A program made the translations under genes and the position numbers. From IMG/VR virus record IMGVR_UViG_3300021962_000594, positions 1 to 25,424 of that record: a stretch of DNA of 25,424 nt. One strand, 5' to 3'. The notes beneath the pieces were generated by a model. The model searched no databases, had not been told where the DNA came from, and saw only the letters and a list, made by a program, of their open reading frames with translations. The DNA is from a virus. The stretch's first letter is position 1. Each line of letters opens with the position of its first letter. Positions 4,878-11,885 of this stretch are shown piece after piece.

Positions 4878-6042
4878 GCAAAAGGAAATAGAGGAGCATA
4901 AAACTGCTGCTAAGCAAAAGCACCCTACTGGTTTTGAACCTGGTGTATCGTATAATCCCAACACCAATACTGGATATGTAGTATCTAGACCTACTACTAA
5001 CCCCAATCCCACTTTCGATTCCCTGTTGCGAGAGTGGGGTTGGAATCCAGATGAGTATGAAATCGTAGGTAACTTACACGTTCGCACATGGGATATGAAT
5101 ATGGGTGACGGTGTTAAAGAACAAGCCTGGTATTACAAAGCTGACATCAGAAAAAAGAATCCAGAGAAAGAAGCTGACTTAAAAAGACTTATTGCAGAAA
5201 TTAAGAAACATAAACCTTATAAGAAACCTGCAGTTAAAAAAGGAGTTGGCTTTTTTTATTTTGCTAGTGACTGGCAAATAGGAAAATCTGACGGAGGTGG
5301 ACCACAAGCAACTATAGATAGAGTTAAGTTAAGTCTTGATAGAACTGTTGAAAGGTTAAAAGAGTTAAAAAAACTTGGTGTTGATGTTTCTACTATTTAC
5401 ATAATTTCACTTGGTGATCTAATCGAAGGAGTAACAGGGTTCTACCCTGGACAATCACACAAAGTACAGTTGGATAGATTAGAGCAGATAACGGTAACTC
5501 GTAGATTGTTTCTTGAAGTAGTAACTACTCTTGCAAAGCATGCACCTAAAGTTGTAGTAGGTGGTGTGCCAGGTAATCATGGTCAGAATCGTGGCAGAGA
5601 TAAAAACGTTATAACATCTGAGTTAGATAATGATGACATTGGTATCCTAATTTCATCTGCTGATGCTTTATCATATGGACCATACAATCATGTCAAATTT
5701 ATAATACCTGACGGTCATCATCTCACTTTAGATTGCAATGGTACTGTGATTGGATTTACTCATGGTCACCTTAGTCGTGCTGGTAGCAACCCTGGTGATA
5801 AGTTAATGAACTTTTGGAAAGGTCAAAGTTTTGGATTTCAAAGTTTAGGTGACGCTACTATCCTAGTCTCTGGTCACTATCATCACTTGCGTACTATACA
5901 AGACGGATTAAGAACTTGGTTTCAAGTTCCTTCATTAGATAAGAGTACATATTTCAAAGAACAGTATGGAACTGAAACTATTAATAATGTTTTAACTTTT
6001 ACTGTTGATAAAGACGGTTGGGACAATTTAAAATTATTATAA
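4840..6042 (+). CDS. Calcineurin-like metallophosphoesterase
   Basis: This is a two-metal phosphoesterase of the kind many phages carry, probably a nuclease or DNA-end processing enzyme. Motifs in order: SDWQ (143-146), GDLIEG (192-197), GNHG (245-248), THGH (about 310) and GHYHH (about 350). The first motif has D-x-Gln where most members have D-x-His. The N-terminal 130 residues form a phage-specific extension with charged helical stretches. The gene begins inside the preceding one (38-base overlap). ATG 4840 has no clear Shine-Dalgarno site, and a TTG at 4816 is the alternative, so the start is uncertain. Its location before Rad52-like and SSB-like genes fits a role in recombination or DNA processing. 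Confidence 0.82.
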   Translation: MSKQKSLEDFLNKQKEIEEHKTAAKQKHPTGFEPGVSYNPNTNTGYVVSRPTTNPNPTFDSLLREWGWNPDEYEIVGNLHVRTWDMNMGDGVKEQAWYYKADIRKKNPEKEADLKRLIAEIKKHKPYKKPAVKKGVGFFYFASDWQIGKSDGGGPQATIDRVKLSLDRTVERLKELKKLGVDVSTIYIISLGDLIEGVTGFYPGQSHKVQLDRLEQITVTRRLFLEVVTTLAKHAPKVVVGGVPGNHGQNRGRDKNVITSELDNDDIGILISSADALSYGPYNHVKFIIPDGHHLTLDCNGTVIGFTHGHLSRAGSNPGDKLMNFWKGQSFGFQSLGDATILVSGHYHHLRTIQDGLRTWFQVPSLDKSTYFKEQYGTETINNVLTFTVDKDGWDNLKLL

Positions 6043-6085
6043 TATCTTGACTAAAATTCTACCTGTACTAAACTTGAATCAAGTT
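6038..6085 (+). promoter_or_regulatory. Candidate -10 box and inverted repeat before the recombination genes
   Basis: TATAAT (6038-6043) overlaps the phosphoesterase stop codon. AACTTG and CAAGTT (6071-6085) form a 6-bp inverted repeat with a 3-base centre just before the AAGGAGG of the next gene. No convincing -35 is present. Together they could be a promoter with an operator, or a short mRNA hairpin. Confidence 0.3.
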
Positions 6086-6098
6086 ATAAGGAGGTAGT

Positions 6099-6356
6099 AT
6101 GCCAGAAGTATTCGATTCACTTCCAAAAAGTGTTTATGAAAAATCTGACAAAAGATCACTTGCTGAACGTATGGGATACATGGACATGATGTCTAAGTTT
6201 CCTGGCAAGTGGGTTAAGTTACTTTCTGTTAAGAAAAGCAAAAGACAGAAAATATACAATATGGCTTCTTACTTTAATAAGCAACACCCTGAGTGTGAGT
6301 TTAGAAGTATAAGCAAAGATACGACTGTCAATTTGTATGGGAGGATAAATGAATAA
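6099..6356 (+). CDS. Conserved-looking unknown phage protein, 85 aa
   Basis: An excellent AAGGAGG lies about five bases upstream. The protein is basic in its middle (KWVKLLSVKKSKRQKIYNMASYFNK) and ends with a short beta-like stretch (DTTVNLYGRINE). This layout resembles small proteins I have seen beside phage recombination genes, but I cannot name the family. Its stop overlaps the next start by eight bases, making it the first gene of a four-gene recombination set. A nucleic-acid-binding role is plausible from the basic helix. Confidence 0.75.
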   Translation: MPEVFDSLPKSVYEKSDKRSLAERMGYMDMMSKFPGKWVKLLSVKKSKRQKIYNMASYFNKQHPECEFRSISKDTTVNLYGRINE

Positions 6357-6903
6357 TCTGTACACAGATGATGTTTTAGATTTAGCTAAAGAAGTAGTTA
6401 AGTCTGAGACTATAGAGAACACTGAGATAGCATTTGAGATTGACGCTATGAAAGATGAAGACATAGCTATTGCTCGTATACCTATTTCAGCTGCTAAGAC
6501 TGCCACTACAAAAATCAATAATTATGCTGACGTACAGTTAGCTAAAAAGATTGAAGAAAGTGGCACGTTCAAACTTAATGGCACTGTGTTTCATGTAAAC
6601 AAAGGATATAAGTACAAGACATTAGACTTGCACGGTTTCCTTAATTGGTTACTTGAAGGTTCAGCTAGTGTAAGTTTGGTTTCTGATTTAGCAGCAATTC
6701 TTGGTAACACATTTGTACCTAAGTTAAGAGGACTAGATGCTGTAGCTGAAAAGCGTGGCATGAGTGCAAATGTTGCAAGAGATACTTTCTTAGAGAAAGT
6801 TATTGATGATGAATCAAAACTAGCAGTCATTAATTGTGACACAGCTAGTGCTCCTAGGTGGGCAGTCAATATGAAAGACGGTGATAGAATTGAAAAATCT
6901 TAG
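6349..6903 (+). CDS. Unknown recombination-set protein, 184 aa
   Basis: I do not recognise a named family. The N-terminal 45 residues are acidic. The middle includes ISAAKTATTKINNYADVQLAKKI, probably helical, and then short beta segments (GTFKLNGTVFHVNKGYKYKT). The last 80 residues are again helical. A GGGAGG lies about five bases upstream, inside the previous gene. The stop lies 23 bases into the Rad52-like gene. The context suggests an accessory factor for single-strand annealing or a nuclease subunit, but no catalytic motif is visible. Confidence 0.75.
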   Translation: MNNLYTDDVLDLAKEVVKSETIENTEIAFEIDAMKDEDIAIARIPISAAKTATTKINNYADVQLAKKIEESGTFKLNGTVFHVNKGYKYKTLDLHGFLNWLLEGSASVSLVSDLAAILGNTFVPKLRGLDAVAEKRGMSANVARDTFLEKVIDDESKLAVINCDTASAPRWAVNMKDGDRIEKS

Positions 6904-7315
6904 AGACTTAGCAAAACCTTTTACCAGTCTTGTTAAAAAGGGCAAAGACGCAGGTAAGTTTGGTGACTTCGTTGAACACAGTGCAGTTAACCAAAGGTTG
7001 CTAGCTCATATAGGTCCGTTTAGTCAAAGAGTTTCAGAGATTGTGTATGACATACACCCTCAGTTGGGTCAAGTCTGCACTGGCGTAGTCTTAGAACTCA
7101 CTATGACTATTGACGGCAAGGAGGTTGTTATCCAGGAAGCTGGTGATCTAGACAATCCGTTCGGTAAAGGTAGAACTAATGGCGATAGATTAAAAATGGC
7201 TATTAGTGACGCTTTAAAAAGATGTGCTATGAGAGTAGGTCTAGGACTACATCTTTACGCACAAGATGATTATTTCCTAGACAAATTATTGGAGGATAAA
7301 AATGGTACAAGCTAA
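6881..7315 (+). CDS. Rad52-like single-strand annealing protein
   Basis: The protein probably pairs complementary single strands during phage recombination. Recognisable features are NLRDLAKPF near the N-terminus, FVEHSAVNQRLL (about 30-41), and the conserved C-terminal segment NGDRLKMAISDALKRCAMRVGLG followed by LHLYAQDDYF (roughly 104-136), which is characteristic of the compact Rad52/Sak-type phage annealing proteins. The start is a GTG overlapping the previous gene by 23 bases, with a TTG at 6890 as an alternative. Neither has a clean Shine-Dalgarno site, so coupling to the upstream gene is likely. The next gene encodes an SSB-like protein, the usual partner of such proteins. Confidence 0.72.
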   Translation: MIELKNLRDLAKPFTSLVKKGKDAGKFGDFVEHSAVNQRLLAHIGPFSQRVSEIVYDIHPQLGQVCTGVVLELTMTIDGKEVVIQEAGDLDNPFGKGRTNGDRLKMAISDALKRCAMRVGLGLHLYAQDDYFLDKLLEDKNGTS

Positions 7316-7739
7316 AAAAATTAGTTTAACAACTGATGATATATCAGGTAATGGTGGTGCTAATCAAATTACCCCAGGTGATTATGAAGCAACAATCGTA
7401 GAAGTAGAAGACCATGTGGCTCAAAGTGGTAACGAAGGCTGGAAGTGGACTGTGCAAGTTGGAAGACTTAAACTAAGAACTTTCACTATGTTCACTGCAA
7501 ATGCAAAATGGAAACTTGTTGAGTTAATGGGTGCACTAGGGATACCTATGCAAGAAGGTGAGATTAGTTTCAATCCTCAAGATTATGTAGGTAAGCCTGT
7601 AGGTGTAGAGTTGATTGAAGATAAGAACGATACTCGTTACTTAGAAATCAACAAATTCTTCCCTGTTGGTACTAAGCCAGTAACTTCAGTTAGTGAAGAT
7701 GCTGAAAACAAGGTTGACAAATCTGAGGTACCTTTTTAA
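7302..7739 (+). CDS. SSB-like protein (DUF669-type), 145 aa
   Basis: This is probably a phage single-strand DNA binding protein. The body has a beta-rich pattern (GDYEATIVEVEDHV, WKWTVQVGRLKLRTFTMF) and a KWKLVELMGALGI segment resembling DUF669-type proteins found next to phage recombinases. The C-terminus ends in acidic residues and then VPF (DKSEVPF), much like the D-x-IPF tip with which bacterial SSBs recruit partners. The start has GGAGG seven bases upstream. It overlaps the Rad52-like gene by 14 bases and is the last rightward gene before the bidirectional terminator. Confidence 0.68.
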   Translation: MVQAKKISLTTDDISGNGGANQITPGDYEATIVEVEDHVAQSGNEGWKWTVQVGRLKLRTFTMFTANAKWKLVELMGALGIPMQEGEISFNPQDYVGKPVGVELIEDKNDTRYLEINKFFPVGTKPVTSVSEDAENKVDKSEVPF

Positions 7740-7791
7740 AATAAGAGTATCTAAGTTTATGGCAACCTCCTAACAAGTTGACATAATGATA

Positions 7792-7821
7792 AAAAAACCC
7801 TCTAGCAATAGAGGGTTTTTT
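7792..7821. terminator. Bidirectional terminator between convergent gene sets
   Basis: AAAAAACCCTCTA and TAGAGGGTTTTTT form a perfect 13-bp stem around a GCAA tetraloop. Both strands therefore show a G+C-rich stem followed by a T-run. It sits between the last rightward early gene and the end of the leftward late operon, and can serve both. Confidence 0.93.
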
Positions 7822-7852
7822 GTTTTATATATATGAAAGAGATAACTATGAA

Positions 7853-7927
7853 TTACATCTTTTTGCGAGATTTTCTCACAACTTTTTTCTTAGCTTTCTT
7901 TTTGTTTGATAACTTTGTACCGTACAT
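7853..7927 (-). CDS. Tiny Lys/Arg-rich peptide, 24 aa
   Basis: The ATG shares its A with the TAA stop of the holin gene (TAATG), the same coupling seen throughout the late operon, so translation is likely. The peptide has 11 lysines and 2 arginines in 24 residues (KKKAKKKVVRKSRKK). It is the last gene before the terminator. No family was recognised. A nucleic-acid, membrane or lysis role is possible. A second basic mini-gene is found at 17859. Confidence 0.5.
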   Translation of the reverse strand: MYGTKLSNKKKAKKKVVRKSRKKM

Positions 7928-8115
7928 TATTTTCCAATCTTTTTCTTAGCAAACTCTTTAAGAACAACCATAGCTGCAGATGCACCTGACATAGCAGCTA
8001 ACTGCCATAGTTCAACATTAACATCTACTAATGGTCCAACTGTCAAGACACCAAGAAATGCTTGAACAAATGTCCAAAGAGTTTTTTCCAATACTATTTT
8101 ATATTCTTCACTCAT
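7927..8115 (-). CDS. Holin (r1t-like), 62 aa
   Basis: This small membrane protein would open the inner membrane so that the amidase can reach the wall. Two hydrophobic segments (about residues 12-29 and 38-52) flank a short polar loop, and the end is basic (KEFAKKKIGK). The 'KTLWTFVQAFLG' segment resembles r1t-type holins. Its start overlaps the amidase stop in an ATGA junction. Confidence 0.75.
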   Translation of the reverse strand: MSEEYKIVLEKTLWTFVQAFLGVLTVGPLVDVNVELWQLAAMSGASAAMVVLKEFAKKKIGK

Positions 8116-8723
8116 TTAATTAGCCTTCCTAATTTTAATTTCGTTTCGATATTTTCTAGTTTAGCAATAATTGTGTCTAGTTTCTTATTTATAAACTGTG
8201 GGTGTACCATTTCAGGTGGACTATCGTTAGTGGCTTCTATCGGTTTATTTTTATTATCAACCCACTCAGATAATTGTGGACCAGGACAAGTTGTAGTTTT
8301 AAAATCCAAATGTTTCTTTAGCTCTCCACCTATAGTTTTGTGTAATTTTTCTATAGACTTTAAAGCAGCTTCACTAGCCATTGTTCTATCTTTACCACCT
8401 AACCAACACACAGAATAATAGTGCTTATTACCTTCGTTAGTCCCTTGTGATGCTGGTCTAGCGTTAAAACCTCTACCTTCATATATTTGTCCAGTGTTAC
8501 CAACTAAAAAGCTGTAAGCAATATCGTTCCAGTTTCTATCTACTTGATGTAATCTTTGAATACTTTTAAGTTGATCTATTTCTGCGTTGTTTCCTATAGC
8601 TCCTGGATAATAAGACCAATGTACAACTAACCCTTTAACTTCACCCATAGAAGCATAAGCTCTAAATGCAGGCTTAGCACCCCACATATCTCTACTTATC
8701 ACATTCACAGTTGATATCTCCAT
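8112..8723 (-). CDS. Endolysin: N-acetylmuramoyl-L-alanine amidase (PGRP/Amidase_2)
   Basis: The enzyme cleaves the bond between MurNAc and L-Ala in peptidoglycan at lysis. The PGRP-type N-terminus RDMWGAKPAF (11-20) is followed by zinc ligands H35 (VVHWS), H138 (KKHLD) and C146 (TTTCPG), with Y70 and the YEGRG motif (81-85). Residues 170-203 look like a charged amphipathic helix, possibly for oligomer formation or wall binding. The start is uncertain. ATG 8723 has no Shine-Dalgarno site, while GTG 8708 has GGAG nine bases before it. Both starts lie inside a tiny cysteine-rich gene, so coupling is likely. The holin follows by ATGA overlap. Confidence 0.92.
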   Translation of the reverse strand: MEISTVNVISRDMWGAKPAFRAYASMGEVKGLVVHWSYYPGAIGNNAEIDQLKSIQRLHQVDRNWNDIAYSFLVGNTGQIYEGRGFNARPASQGTNEGNKHYYSVCWLGGKDRTMASEAALKSIEKLHKTIGGELKKHLDFKTTTCPGPQLSEWVDNKNKPIEATNDSPPEMVHPQFINKKLDTIIAKLENIETKLKLGRLIK

Positions 8724-8781
8724 TCTTACAGTTACATATTCTTATAAAAGAACCGTCATCTTCCACACATATCTTGCACAT
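8692..8781 (-). CDS. Tiny cysteine-rich protein, 29 aa
   Basis: The frame starts two bases after the stop of the upstream small membrane gene and runs into the endolysin start. Six of 29 residues are cysteine in three pairs: C2-x2-C5, C16-x-C18 and C25-x-C27. Such regular spacing in an AT-rich genome is unlikely by chance and suggests metal binding. The strong neighbour spacing supports translation, but no independent Shine-Dalgarno site is visible. Its role in the lysis cassette is unknown. Confidence 0.5.
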   Translation of the reverse strand: MCKICVEDDGSFIRICNCKNGDINCECDK

Positions 8782-8783
8782 AA

Positions 8784-8966
8784 CTACATTATGAACGCAG
8801 CAATAACAAATGCTACTGTTGCCATTAATCCTAATACTTTATTGAAATCTGATTTATCTAATTTGCTGTCTAGCTTTTCATCTAGTTTATCTAACTTTTC
8901 TAATACCATTGCGTTTAACTCCTTCTGTGTAAATCCATTAGCGTATTTTTCAGATGAGTTAGACAT
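8784..8966 (-). CDS. Coiled-coil plus C-terminal membrane anchor protein, 60 aa
   Basis: Residues 14-42 form a heptad-like charged helix (LNAMVLEKLDKLDEKLDSKLDKSDF), followed by one membrane segment at the very C-terminus (VLGLMATVAFVIAAFIM). This resembles XhlA-type proteins that accompany holins and amidases. The start shares a base with the stop of the upstream gene (TAATG). I infer a lysis accessory function. Confidence 0.65.
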   Translation of the reverse strand: MSNSSEKYANGFTQKELNAMVLEKLDKLDEKLDSKLDKSDFNKVLGLMATVAFVIAAFIM

Positions 8967-9106
8967 TATGGTAGGTCGTCCTTAGAGATAAATTCCCATT
9001 CTTTATCCCAATTTCTATGAGATAAATCCCAATCGCTTATTCTTTTAATAAATAAACTAATTTCTTTTAAAAAATAACCTATTAAAAATCCTATTATGAA
9101 ATCCAT
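8966..9106 (-). CDS. Small membrane protein, 46 aa
   Basis: The N-terminus has a single hydrophobic segment (FIIGFLIGYFL) followed by a basic stretch and then a Trp/Asp-rich tail. The stop overlaps the next start as TAATG. No strong Shine-Dalgarno site precedes the ATG, so the exact start is less certain. It probably belongs to the lysis set. The family is not recognised. Confidence 0.5.
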   Translation of the reverse strand: MDFIIGFLIGYFLKEISLFIKRISDWDLSHRNWDKEWEFISKDDLP

Positions 9107-9129
9107 AAACAGGATTATAACATATATGA

Positions 9130-9432
9130 TTAAGCAGGTTTTGGATTATCTGATTTGACTTGTGCTATATGGTCTGCCCAAACAGTAGTTCCATTAACGC
9201 CGTCCCAGTACATCATATCTAACTGGTCAGCGATAGAACCATAAGCCTCTTGTCTAGCTTGTATATAACCAAACTGTTGGTCATTCCATTTGCTATTAGC
9301 AAGGTCTATTACTCTTTGGTCATAATCAGCTTGTGAAAATTCAAGTCTTTCATTATTAACTTGTTTAAATAAAGGTTTAGCAGCTTCAATCTCTGCTGCT
9401 GCCTCTACTTGTAGTTCTTCTAATGTTGCCAT
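9130..9432 (-). CDS. Small virion-associated protein with DQLDMMYxD motif, 100 aa
   Basis: The first 60 residues are helical and charged. The C-terminal half has QEAYGSIADQLDMMYWDGVNG and ends VKSDNPKP. This R/EAY-x-I-x-DQLDM...W...VK...PKP arrangement recurs at the ends of tail-associated proteins in marine phages as I remember them. GGAGAG lies about four bases upstream. It stands between the fibre genes and the lysis genes. A fibre-assembly or tail-tip role is my inference. Confidence 0.6.
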   Translation of the reverse strand: MATLEELQVEAAAEIEAAKPLFKQVNNERLEFSQADYDQRVIDLANSKWNDQQFGYIQARQEAYGSIADQLDMMYWDGVNGTTVWADHIAQVKSDNPKPA

Positions 9433-9464
9433 ATCTCTCCTATCTTACTATATATTTCTTATAC

Positions 9465-10013
9465 TTACTTCTTTAAACCATATAAAGTAAATGTTCCACT
9501 ATCAATATTATTTGCACTATCAATTTGAAAAAATAATCCATTAACACTAGAAGTGCTTGTAAATACACCACCACCCTGATTTCCATAATGCTCACTACCT
9601 GCATAATGTGAAGTTTCAAAAGTAATAAATGTGTATTCCCCTGAATTATTTGCATTAAAAATGTATATAACTGCATTGAAATTTCCTGTTGTTGCATTTA
9701 TAAAGCTACCTGACACATCCCATTGTGTAGCATTAGTATTATTGTTATTATCAAAAGCACCACTTGTTTTTAAACCTTTAGCTGCCCAATCATAATTAGC
9801 AGTTGAGTTATCATTTCCACCCTCTGTAACTCTACACTCTAAATTTTCAGCAGTATCAGGAGATAAACCATTTATCTTAACCATATACACATCATAAGTG
9901 CTATCAATAGAAGCATTTAATCCACTACTACCACTACTTCCACCACCAAGAATTACACTTGCTACTGGACTTGATATTGTAAATTCATCAACCTTTATTA
10001 AGCTACCTGCCAT
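9465..10013 (-). CDS. Tail-fibre-like beta protein, paralogue 3 of 3
   Basis: The protein shares a layout with the two genes upstream: a beta-rich N-terminus, a YDVYMVKINGL segment (as in YDVYYVSI and YNVHLLTV), a central YTFITFET (YSFV in the others), an N-G-x-x-F (NGLFFQI) and a C-terminal TLYGL. Such proteins recur in marine phage tail regions and are probably lectin-like receptor-binding or fibre-tip units. A glycine/serine-rich linker (GGGSSGSSG, about 24-32) is specific to this copy. TTAGGAG lies upstream. Confidence 0.65.
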   Translation of the reverse strand: MAGSLIKVDEFTISSPVASVILGGGSSGSSGLNASIDSTYDVYMVKINGLSPDTAENLECRVTEGGNDNSTANYDWAAKGLKTSGAFDNNNNTNATQWDVSGSFINATTGNFNAVIYIFNANNSGEYTFITFETSHYAGSEHYGNQGGGVFTSTSSVNGLFFQIDSANNIDSGTFTLYGLKK

Positions 10014-10021
10014 TATTACTC

Positions 10022-10552
10022 CTAATTACTAGCCAATCCATATACATTAACTGTGATATTGTCAAAACTTCCTGCTTCATTTAAAAATTGAATACCATTA
10101 CATTGTTGTGCAGATTTTAAAACACCAATATTTTTATATCCCTCTAAAGTTGTTCCTGCAAGAACAATAAAACTATTTTGTGCAGAAACAAAACTATAAG
10201 AGGAACTGTCATAAGGATTATAAACATAAATACTTGCACCTACTCCATCCTCTGCATCTCTAATTCCATAACCTACTGCACCAAATCCATAAGTTGCATT
10301 TGTTCCTCTACTTTCAGAAAAAGTTGTATTTGATTTCATAACTAAAGTTGCTTGGTCATAACTTGCACTTGTTATAGCAGTATTAGAACTGTCTAAAAAT
10401 CTATAAACTATACCTGTTCCTGTTGCTGATTGGTCAATTTTAGTAATTGATACATAATACACATCATAATCAGCACTAAAACAATCTGTTACTGTTAATG
10501 AAGTAACAGAAGTTCCACTAACAGATTTTATAAATTCTAAATTACCTGCCAT
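10022..10552 (-). CDS. Tail-fibre-like beta protein, paralogue 2 of 3
   Basis: The shared landmarks are YDVYYVSITKI, SYSFVSAQNSF, a GYKNIGVLKSAQQCNGIQFL segment and the terminal VNVYGLASN. It lacks the Gly/Ser linker of its downstream neighbour. Gaps to both neighbours are under ten bases, as expected for a tandem duplication within an operon. The divergence between copies is high, so the duplication is old or the copies are under pressure to vary. I infer a role in host recognition. Confidence 0.65.
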   Translation of the reverse strand: MAGNLEFIKSVSGTSVTSLTVTDCFSADYDVYYVSITKIDQSATGTGIVYRFLDSSNTAITSASYDQATLVMKSNTTFSESRGTNATYGFGAVGYGIRDAEDGVGASIYVYNPYDSSSYSFVSAQNSFIVLAGTTLEGYKNIGVLKSAQQCNGIQFLNEAGSFDNITVNVYGLASN

Positions 10553-10555
10553 AAT

Positions 10556-11128
10556 CTAACTCTCTGCAATTCCATATAGGGATATGTCATAATCTGTAAA
10601 GTTGTCAGTTACATTTGATTGCAACCTAAAAGCATTAACTGTATTTGCTTGTGCTAAAACTCCACTTCCAAAAGAACTAATTTGAACACCACTTATCATA
10701 TAATTATTGTGCATTGTTACAAAACTATATTTTGTGTTGTCCCCTAAGTTATATAAGTAAGCATAAAAGTTACAAGTTTCCCCTGTTCCATTTCCTGCAA
10801 AATATACAAATTGCAAACTACTTGTTCCTGCTGATTTATCTTCTGCAAAACTTCCATTTGCTTGACACCTTTGTTGTGCATATTGATAACCTGTATTGAT
10901 ATAACTAGTTCCACCATTAGTTGAGAACCGACTTAGCACCAAGCTACTGTTATTTGCTAAATGTAAATTATTAACAGTTAATAAATGAACATTATATGTA
11001 CTTTCTTGTAAATCAAGAAATTCAATAAATTCTACAGTTCCACTTGCAGTTTGAGTTTCAATTAATTCTAATTTGCCTAAATCTGCAACTCCACCAAGAA
11101 GTCCAAATCTTGCTGCACCTAATGGCAT
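10556..11128 (-). CDS. Tail-fibre-like beta protein, paralogue 1 of 3
   Basis: This is the largest of three tandem relatives, with YNVHLLTVNNL, KYSFVTMHNNYM, NAFRL and a C-terminal ISLYGIAES matching the same places in the other two. The extra N-terminal segment MPLGAARFGLLGG is rich in Ala and Gly and may attach the protein to the tail tip. The gene lies 10 bases after the preceding fibre gene and is probably co-translated. Confidence 0.65.
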   Translation of the reverse strand: MPLGAARFGLLGGVADLGKLELIETQTASGTVEFIEFLDLQESTYNVHLLTVNNLHLANNSSLVLSRFSTNGGTSYINTGYQYAQQRCQANGSFAEDKSAGTSSLQFVYFAGNGTGETCNFYAYLYNLGDNTKYSFVTMHNNYMISGVQISSFGSGVLAQANTVNAFRLQSNVTDNFTDYDISLYGIAES

Positions 11129-11138
11129 AAGCTAACTC

Positions 11139-11840
11139 CTAACTAAAATTTTGTAGTGCATTAAGTAATGGTGTTCCTGCATCTACAAATAAAAATGTCA
11201 CTAAGTCTATTGCACCACTACCTGTACTCATTGTAAAACCTGCACCACCTGCTGTTTTTGCAGTTACATCTCCACCACCATTTACTGTTACTGCATTAAT
11301 TGCAACTGTTCTTGCTGTGCTATCTTGTGTAATTTGTAAAGTAAAAGTTGAAACTCCATTAGCAGGAACATTAGTAAAATCTATATCTGTAATATTTTCA
11401 GTTAAAGTAATTGTTCCTGTGTTGCCATTGGCTAAATCTATTGCTACAACACCACTTGAACTTGTTACTGCTACATCTGTTTCTGCATAATCTTTTAATA
11501 CTACGGCACTTGCTACTTGATCTGCAAAAGCTACTTCACTATCTATTGATAAGTTAAGTGTAACATCACCTGAAGTTCCACCACCACTAAGGTTTGTTCC
11601 TGCTGTAACACCAGTTATATCGCCATCGCCAATATAACCTGCCCACGCTGATCCATTGTAAAATTGTAATTCGTTGGTATCTGCTAAATAACAAAACATA
11701 CCCTCTATTGGACTTGTTATTTGTGCGTCCCTTGCTGTACTATCTGCAAATATTGATATGGATTGTTCCATTAAGTAATCATTTACATCTGCTGCTGTTA
11801 AGACTTCGCCAACTGCAAAAACTTTAAATCCGTTTGCCAT
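11139..11840 (-). CDS. Tail fibre protein, 233 aa
   Basis: The N-terminus (FAVGEVLTAADVNDYL) is a common attachment motif of phage fibres. A segment reading GDITGVTAGTNLSGGG, then GDVTLNL, is the classic repeat found in fibre shafts of many phages. The rest is beta-rich and Gly/Thr/Ser-rich, as expected for a trimeric shaft. It follows the baseplate-type protein and precedes three smaller fibre-tip candidates, so together they probably form the adsorption apparatus. Confidence 0.75.
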   Translation of the reverse strand: MANGFKVFAVGEVLTAADVNDYLMEQSISIFADSTARDAQITSPIEGMFCYLADTNELQFYNGSAWAGYIGDGDITGVTAGTNLSGGGTSGDVTLNLSIDSEVAFADQVASAVVLKDYAETDVAVTSSSGVVAIDLANGNTGTITLTENITDIDFTNVPANGVSTFTLQITQDSTARTVAINAVTVNGGGDVTAKTAGGAGFTMSTGSGAIDLVTFLFVDAGTPLLNALQNFS

Positions 11841-11885
11841 ATTTTTAGTTTATCCCTTTCTTGTTTATTTTAATTGTATGTGTCA

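Noticed and set aside
7761-7774. Perfect GTTAGGAGGT on the minus strand
   Set aside because: No usable start codon follows (the TTG frame stops at once), so it is probably chance or a relic.
7779-7784. Perfect TTGACA -35 box on the plus strand
   Set aside because: There is no -10 at the right distance, the terminator lies there, and no rightward gene follows.
7833-7949. 38-codon hydrophobic frame on the plus strand
   Set aside because: It is the antisense shadow of the Lys-rich peptide and holin end, lies after a terminator and has no ribosome site.
8791-8985. 64-codon Ser/Asn-rich frame on the plus strand
   Set aside because: It is the complement of the coiled-coil protein and has no ribosome site.
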